From the NCBI GenBank assembly GCA_950295325.1, contig OX485805.1:14373501-14437500 (forward strand): DNA of 64,000 nucleotides, in the 5' to 3' direction. Below are positions 56,864 to 64,000 of this stretch, one piece after another (within the stretch, counting starts at the first letter, position 1; every line of letters starts with the position of its first letter). The notes under the pieces were generated by a model. The model was given only the letters and a program-made list of their open reading frames with translations, made no database searches and was not told the DNA's origin. A program made the position numbers and the translations under genes. This DNA is from Polytrichum commune. Taxonomy: Eukaryota; Streptophyta; Polytrichopsida; Polytrichales; Polytrichaceae.

Positions 56864-57614
56864 GTTACATAACGTAGAGGATGCTCTATCCAACACCCCA
56901 ACCAAAAGCAACACCTATAAACGCCTCCTAACGCCGAACCCATAACACCCCATAAACCATCCAAATGTCTTTGATTCAAAGTGGCGGCAAATTCATCTGA
57001 AAAGTGGGGTGGTTTTCTTTTTCTTTTTTTTTCTTTTTTTTTGGGGGGGGGATGTGGGGTTGGTTTTGGGCGAAAATGGGATTAGATATGAGCAAGCACT
57101 GGAACGTAGCTAGGTGTGGCTTAGTAATATGTATTTACTAAAATCCTACATGCAAAAGTTATAAGAGCTTAATTTCTTATTAGGTAGAAAGTTAGTTTGG
57201 GCAAAAGGAGGGGGCGGTTTTGGGAGAAAACACGGTCGGTTCTGAATGAAAAATGGGAGTGTTTTGGGTGAGTGCCGGGACAATCTTAGGAGCCATTTGT
57301 AGTGGAAACAAATGGGAGTCTAAGGATGGATTTAGGAAGCTAGGGATAAGTGACTTAAAAAATGTTGTAGTATATTCATAAGATTTGTAATTAATTTAAT
57401 TTTGTTTCTACTATGTCTAAGCCAATGTGCTACGCCAATTATGCTTTCCACTAATCCAAATGGACTCCAAAATGGGATAAATCGCTTAAAGTGTTGGTTT
57501 AAGCACCCTTACCTTATCTCGGTTCATTCAACATTGTATAAAAAATTATATTGCAATGTTACTATAAGTAGGTTCCAATCTTCACATTTGACACAAGATG
57601 TTGAGTGTAACTTA
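56864..57614. other. Intergenic, no gene recognised
   Basis: A T-rich then G-rich simple stretch (57017-57051) and AT-rich sequence. The frame 57402-57647 runs into the neighbouring MITE and is not supported. Confidence 0.4.
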
Positions 57615-57887
57615 GGCCACTTCACACACGAAAATAAAGGCCCATGAGATCATTGCATTATGAGATCTCTTATTGGTCAAAAAGGTAGAGACCATTCAAG
57701 TTAATTTCACACTAGAAGGTGAAGGCCTAAGGGTCCAAGAACATTATCATAAGTGAAAAGTCTACATGGATTACTACATGGCAAACTATGGATAATGTTT
57801 CAAGGTATGCTTGAATTTGCATCAGGCTCACCTCCAAGAGGTAGTCTTGATGCAAATCATGGCAGACCGTGTGAAAGTCAAGGGGCC
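57615..57887. mobile_element. MITE, family GGCCACTTCACACAC (shorter copy, 273 bp)
   Basis: The left end GGCCACTTCACACACGAAAA equals the ends of 16445-16948. The inverted right end GGCCCCTTGACTTTCACACG is decayed. TTA flanks both sides (57612-57614, 57888-57890). It shares 'agtctacatggatt.ctacatgg' with 16584-16610. Confidence 0.65.
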
Positions 57888-57890
57888 TTA

Positions 57891-60359
57891 CATAATTGTT
57901 ATGGCCTTTGGATGACAGTCCAACAAGTTTTTGTGTCTTTTGATGCGCAATAAATTCTAGAAACAACTTGATCAGTCACTTAACAAACCTCGTACATATT
58001 TAATCTCACTAGAACGAGATCAAGATGATAAATTTTCAAACAACATATATATGGTCTTCTTAAGGTGGTTGTACATCTGTGCAAAAAGTGGTTAATGCTG
58101 AGCAAGTGTTGAGCATCGAGTTTCTAGTTATCCCAAGCAATGAGATGTTGTATCAATCCTTAGAATAATATCCTTAATGTTTGCTTCACAAAAATAGTGC
58201 ACGAGTTTACACCCAAAAGTAGTTTACTGAGTCACTTGTGTTTGAATAAAACATGTCTACCTTACCTCCTCCTTCAATTACATGCAAGTTAAAGTGCTTG
58301 ACGGAGGCAATGTGTAAGGCAACTGGGGCAAATGCGGTTACTCATCTCAACTGGACACCAAATAGACATGTATTTAAAGATGGCTACACTATGTGCTTAA
58401 AATTTGCCAACCATTCCAAGCTCACTAGTCAAGATAAATTGAGGGGGGATCGAGGAGGGTGGAGAAAGGGATATGTATGACCATTCAATAAGAAAAAAAA
58501 AATCCTCACTTTGACAATCCTCACTTTGAGCTCCGAAAATTATGAAGAGAGAAATGATATGGGAAATATGTGCGTTTGCTAATCATCTCATGATAATTGA
58601 GTGTCTCATACCCTACAAGGAGTGGGTTTAGAGCTAACAATATCCAATGAAGGCCCACTTACCTTAAGCTAGAAGGATGTGTAACTAAATTTTGTGTGGA
58701 GAGAGAGAGAGATCTTCAATACATTATTGTACAATGTTTGGCAGTTTGTAAATTGTGTCACAAGGAACTCCATGATTTACTGAGTGGATTTCTAAGAAGC
58801 CGCAGGCACATGCATGATTCCAGGTTTATTCATGACCAAGAGTAAGTGCTGACACATCCATTCATGCTAGTTACAACTTCTTACTACATTGATTGTCCCA
58901 ATTAGTACGTGTCACTATTTGAAGTTACACAAGGCTATAACTATATTTAATGAGAATATACTATTTTTTTCCGAAGAAAAGTCATTAATGTTCTATAATG
59001 TCCAATTAATTTATTGGAATTTTGTTAATAAAAATTGAACTCTTGAGTGAGATGTTATTACACTGTGTAACTCCACATAGTAACGCTCGCTAATAGTTTG
59101 GGATACGCCCTAACCTCTGTAATGTAACTTTCTTTTTTATAGCCCGAAATCCTTGGGAACAAATGTGCTCAGTTTAAATCTCCCTCCATGTTGCCACATT
59201 TCCCTCCCGTATATCATGGGTTTTCACATTAAAGTAATCCACCAAAAGAATTCCAACCACACGCTTCCATGCATCATGTTGTTGCCATTGTAATTATTGT
59301 CATTATCGCAATGTTGACTTTATGTCATTCTATAATGTCACATGCTACACTAATTCTTTATAATCAAGCATCCATGTTAACACTACATACCTCCTTAATA
59401 TCCTGTGCACTTTGGTTGCCACACGCATGATATCAGGGAGGTTAGAGTGTTATAAGTGTAGACCACACACTAGGCTCACATTCCGGCAAAACATGAGCCT
59501 AGTGAGGGGTCTAGCGAACCTTATTGTGGAAACTCCCAACTCCACGGACAATATCCGTTGTTCAATCAGATTGGGAGTTGCCATCTGGTTAGCAATTACG
59601 AACCGTGAAGATTGACATTTTGAGTTTTGGAATTGGGGTTCAAATGCAAAGCTTATAAGAGGTCAAAGTGGACAATTCTTATATTTTAGGTAATAATGTA
59701 GGTCCTCTCAATCATGATTCCTATCTTTGTGGATATTATGTGGTCCCTCCACTTAATTAGATACTTATATTTGAGTGGAATATGGCTCAGCTTGGAGTTA
59801 AGAAAGAACACTAAAAGAACACGTGCCACAAAGACTATATGCTCAAACATTAGACATGATTCTCAATTCAATAATCAACATCATAGGGATGGCCAATGTA
59901 TTCATAACAATACTCAACTATATAGGATACTGCACCATGGGGTTTGGAAAAAGTTTCCAAGGATAATTGCCCTTTTTGTTATACACCTCCTTCACAAAAT
60001 GAACAATACTCAACATGACCACTGTTCACTTCATCACTTTGAACCGGCATGTAGCTAACCCCATGCTCAACCTTGCCAATAATCCAAAAAAAAATCACTA
60101 AAGAATCCGATGAACATTATTGTGTTGGCATGCTGTCCATGTGACAAACCCCACGTTGCAATTGACAAGCGCTACGCAGGTCCACCTGTAATACTTGAAA
60201 AGTGGCCACAAGTAAAGTCATGGGTACAACAAACAACTCACCATTGCTCTCACTCTTCACCCTCCATACATGAAAGGGAGCTAAACCTCTAGACTTAATA
60301 ATGTTACGATGATCACTTGAGGATCAAGAAAAAAAATCTTCACTGTCACCTCCTATAAC
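57891..60359. repeat. Intergenic with dispersed-repeat copies
   Basis: 58340-58450 and 59725-59890 hold copies of the GGACAC family ('ggacaccaaatagacatgta'; 'ttaattagatacttatattt', 'atgctcaaacattagacatg'). 58910-59100 is a decayed short MITE ('aagttacacaaggctataac', 'gtaactccacatagtaacg'). A short GA repeat lies at 58699-58712. Several frames of 60-114 codons lie here without domains. Confidence 0.4.
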
Positions 60360-62338
60360 TTTTGCATCTCAACTCCGATTCCGAAACTTGAAACGACAAT
60401 CTTCACGATTCGAAATCCGCTAACCGCATGAGACAAATCCCAAACCGATCCAATGGCTGCAAATCGTTCGTGGAATCGGGAGTTCTTCTTCTTCTTCTTC
60501 TTCTTCTTGGTCCAATTCTTGACGTTGGAGCTGCTTGAGTGGCGTGCAGTATGAGACAAGCGAGGCCGACTTCCAAACCCGGACCACCACATGAACCGAC
60601 CCAAAATGATGATGTCAACATTCATTCCGTGTCAACTAACTTACAGAAAGGCTTCTAATTCCTAACCTACTTACAGATTCCACGGCTTAACCTAAAATAC
60701 ACACACACACATATTTATTTAAATGTATTGGTTGCCATGAAAACCCCATGTATGGCTGCCACGTGGCGGCCAATCCGGCCACAAGCCAACGGACGGCAGG
60801 GATGCGTGCGTGCATTGTCATTCTTTGAGTAGCTCGGGCATTTTTGTGGCCACAAATGTTCCCGGTTCTGAGTGCCCAACACACAAATTCATGGCCAAAG
60901 TGGGACTTCTATGTCAGCGTCAATCGCTCACTTCTGTTCTGTTCTGTTTTGTTTTGTTCTGTTCTGGCTGCAGACTGCGACTGGACTTTTAGTTTTTGTG
61001 CAGAATCGACGTGTTTGTGAGCTTTCTGGCTGGTTTGAGGGACATCGTGAAAGGCACAAACACATGGTGAAGGCGAAGGCTGTTGGCATTATGTGGTCAC
61101 TTTTGTTAACCTCGGTGGCTGGACACCTAGATTTTGTTTGAGTCGTAGATGGGCACCGTCTCAGTGCAGTTAGATAAAGAACGGACATCAGCATGACATG
61201 TGTTGCGATGAGGTTCAACGATCTGTCCGAAATGTAGGCACCATTCGATGCTCAATAGTTGGTAACCCACTTCACAAATGGGAGGGGGTGTATGTGATTG
61301 TGTAGGAAATATAGATAATCTTGACTTTGAATACTTCTTATAGCCGAGTTTGTATCTCGACTTTGATACCTCGAAAATTTGAAATGATGATCTTCACATG
61401 TGACTATGTAATGGCTAATCAAAAGAATTGAATCTTGACCTGATCCATTCCAGCAACTAAAATTGCATGTGGAATTGGAATTGTCCACAATTGGATCACG
61501 TACCTTACCTGGTGTAGGTGTGTGTGCCCCAACCCAACACCAACACCAACACCAAACCGACAACCACTCAAATGAATGTGTGTGTGTGTGTTGGGGGGGG
61601 GGGTCATTTTAGAATGCGAATGTTCCCAAAAGCTCTTATAAATGACAAATTCTTAGAAATCTTGGATTTTCTTTTCAAGATATCCCCCCCCCCCTTTGTC
61701 TTTAGTAGCACGAGACGTTGCAATGCTCGTATATGAGGTTTCTGACTACACTTTAACCCCAACCTATTGTTGGTTCTATGAAGCTAGACTAGTGAGCTAT
61801 TACACTTTCTTCAAAGAATCGAAAATCCTAATTGCCAAGGTTCCGCAGCGTGACAATAAGCTATTGGAAATAACCATGTGTTTTTTTTTAAGAATCTATG
61901 AAATGAACAAATACACGGTGTGTATGGCCCTAGGGCTAACTTGGTAGCTCAACATAATTTCCCAGACCAAATCTAGGACCACTCAAATGAAAGAGGGAAG
62001 GTAATTTTAGAATGTAAAATGTAGGTCTTCCAAAAACGTCTCACTAGGGCTTTAATGTATACCGATTCCTAACATGTCACTTTTGTGTTGTGATGACTCA
62101 GTTGCAAGGGTTGGCCTCAACCCCGAGATTGTCATGTCTAGTCTTAAGTCATTAAGTTGGAGAGGTTGGATATACCCAGTAATATTTATGTGTTTGGAAT
62201 AGGCCTATAACTCATATCTATGTAGCCAAAGCAAAAATGATGGACTTTCTCCCTAAGAATAAGAACACTAATGGGCACTGTCCAAGGCACATCGTACACG
62301 ATTATTCTTCTTGTTTCGAGTGTGAACTTTTGAGAGGT
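60360..62338. repeat. Intergenic with dispersed-repeat copies and microsatellites
   Basis: 60360-60480 holds 'gcatctcaactccgattccg' and 'acttgaaacgacaatcttca', the block that seems to have seeded the 48-bp array at 27.2 kb. (TTC)n occupies 60483-60508. 61085-61150 and 61340-61500 hold further blocks of the same family. G and C runs are at 61596-61604 and 61684-61694. No gene is recognised. Confidence 0.4.

Positions 62339-62385
<47 letters not shown>
62339..62385. repeat. Compound (TA)8(TG)15 microsatellite
   Basis: TA dinucleotides at 62339-62354 pass directly into TG dinucleotides at 62355-62385. The alternating purine-pyrimidine run can adopt Z-DNA. A separate short (TG) run lies at about 62500-62509. 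Confidence 0.92.
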
Positions 62386-62387
<2 letters not shown>

Positions 62388-63098
62388 GGCACTAAGATTT
62401 GAAGGATGAATATAATTATTTGATTTTGAGATGCCCTTGATTGTTTTTGTTGATTTTTTCTTTACATGGTTTGAATTCTCACCTATTCTAGTTGTCCTTG
62501 TGTGTGTGTGAGTGAGTGATATTGCATGTTTTCAGGATGTCTAAGAATATATTTTTATTTAAACCATGACTGATGATTCTCAACTCATCCACTGTGGATC
62601 AAGGGAAGCCTGAACGTGTTAAAATTTCCCCTTTATCAAGTCTTTTGTTATTCATCCCAACTAATTACAATTTCGTCAACCCCCAACCAAAAGGTCGCAA
62701 TAGCCCACATACAAAGGTCTTCACGTATGCTTGCTTCCATAGGAAACCAACGAACCTATCTATCAATCTATTGAATAAATTCTGGGGGCTGTAGATGTGA
62801 TTCTGAGGTCATCTAAAACCCATTCCTTCTTTTGAATAGAAACCAATGCACTAAAATTTAACCTTCTAGATGGACGAGAATCGATTTCCTGGCATGTAAC
62901 GCAGGCAAGCCTATTGCTCCATTGCGGAGGAAGTAACTTATTAGTTCTGAATGAGCCTTAGAGAGGGACTGCAGAACCAACCGATGAATGCCACCTCAGC
63001 ACTGATGTTGCCACATGTGATTGTGACTGTGTTTCTCTTATGAATTGGTGTAACTATTTAAAAGTGTCTCTGAACGTGGGGGTGACTTGACACCACCG
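62386..63098. other. Intergenic, no gene recognised
   Basis: Mixed AT-rich sequence. The frame 62573-62794 shows no domain or splice support. Confidence 0.4.
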
Positions 63099-63099
63099 G

Positions 63100-63332
63100 A
63101 GAGAGGGAATTATTGCACACGAGTGCACTGCCTAAATCCAAAACAAAACTTGACCTCTGTAGGTTTGTGGTTGATTCATCTCAAATGACTTGGACAAGAT
63201 TAGTGTGGGGTCTTTACATCAGATTCCAGAGTCAAGTCAACTAAAAAATAGCAACCTCCGGGCTACATATTATTCTAGGGTTTCTATGTTGGATGAATGA
63301 GAGGAACGCTCGTATGCAATAACTCCCTCTCT
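63100..63332. mobile_element. MITE-like inverted-repeat element, about 233 bp
   Basis: The left arm AGAGAGGGAATTATTGCACA and inverted right arm AGAGAGGGAGTTATTGCATA agree through ACGAG.G. The inside shares 'tttgtggttgattcatctca' with 33110-33140 and, loosely, 35380-35410. No exact duplication was found, so the boundaries are approximate. Confidence 0.6.
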
Positions 63333-63927
63333 TTGGCAGAGTGTAGTTAATTAGCTTAAGTAGTCGACGACCCGGATTGACTTATTTGGAATGTATTTCA
63401 AGCTCAAGTTGCCTAAGGTCGAGGCATTCATAGTCGACCATGTCCATTTGACCGCTCACTAAGGATCATGTAATGCCGACATGGATGAGACATATATTTT
63501 TAAGTGAATGGAGTTAAGGTTTATGCGGTGGTGGCTTGTGATTGATTACCCTCATAAATTTTTTAAGAATTGTCGTAGCCAAGCATTAGCGTTTAGATGA
63601 GCGGTTATGGATAACCTATAAATGGACTATGTGTTACCCTAATTGACTGCTTCAATTTTTTTAACGGTTTCTATATTCATGATTTTTTTAAGAATGCATT
63701 CTCCTAATCATTTGTTTACATTCGCAAGGAAAAAAAAATCCATGCTATTACTCCTCCTAAAAAGATGCAAACTCTCTTATTTTATCGGTTATAGATGCCT
63801 CAACCCTACATCTACATTGGAAGACGGTGTGCACTTGAATTTCTTGCCAATACATTGTGTTCAAGTTAGATTGTCCATGTTTTGGCCTAAAATTCAAATT
63901 CATAGAGATTTGGGCGAAGTAGGGTGA
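63333..63927. other. Intergenic, no gene recognised
   Basis: AT-rich sequence. The 94-codon frame 63643-63927 begins in T-rich sequence and has no recognised domain. Confidence 0.4.
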
Positions 63928-63929
63928 GT

Positions 63930-64000
63930 TTCCATGTAGGTTGCTCGCCCACTAGATTCTAGTCTGAATTAAGACAAACCCACCCAAATGTAGAGGAAAT
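63930..64000. mobile_element. Second foldback copy (left arm), cut by window end
   Basis: TCCATGTAGGTTGCTCGCCC and the following 'actagattcta' match the left arm of 33322-33428. The partner arm would lie beyond the window. Confidence 0.5.

Overview
The window looks like nuclear DNA of a land plant. Short spliced exons with GT-AG introns lie in a large excess of non-coding sequence. There are many MITE-like elements with clean target-site duplications (TSDs), relics of non-LTR retrotransposons, and microsatellites. The only confidently recognised gene encodes a plant-type heavy-metal-associated (HMA) domain protein of the HIPP/HPP group. No operons, tRNA genes, rRNA genes or CRISPR arrays were seen. 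I cannot name the species; a non-flowering land plant is possible but not shown.

Left part (1-7600): a truncated MITE, a Tourist-like MITE (589-877), a candidate plus-strand gene 3' end (about 1.86-3.2 kb) and, converging on it, the three-exon HMA gene on the minus strand (5203-3772). Upstream of the HMA gene is a CT-rich leader-like stretch near 6.1-6.3 kb. These are the most gene-like 6 kb of the window.

Middle (7.6-38 kb): essentially a transposon and tandem-repeat landscape. I could delimit elements by terminal inverted repeats (TIRs) and TSDs. They include several 3-bp-TSD (PIF/Harbinger-like) MITEs, two of them inserted inside older MITEs; a TA-flanked family whose ends are palindromes around CACTAAATA; an 838-bp hAT-like element with an 8-bp TSD and clustered AGTTAACTA motifs; a 250-bp double-hairpin element in two nearly identical copies; a 48-bp tandem array; and a 138-bp tandem array.

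Right-centre (38-46 kb): islands of sequence with exon-like stretches bounded by good splice signals. The best is a minus-strand C-terminal gene portion at 44029-43253 with two short introns and one in-frame stop. Between these islands lie MULE-like, CACTA-like and small foldback elements.

Right (46-64 kb): a decayed L1-type LINE on the minus strand (about 53.8-50.0 kb) interrupted by a MITE. Beside it, on the plus strand, is the C-terminal end of what looks like a restriction-like-endonuclease (RLE) type non-LTR retrotransposon. More MITEs, dispersed repeats and microsatellites follow to the window edge.

All gene models, element classes and homologies come from reading the sequence. None was tested by database search or transcript data.
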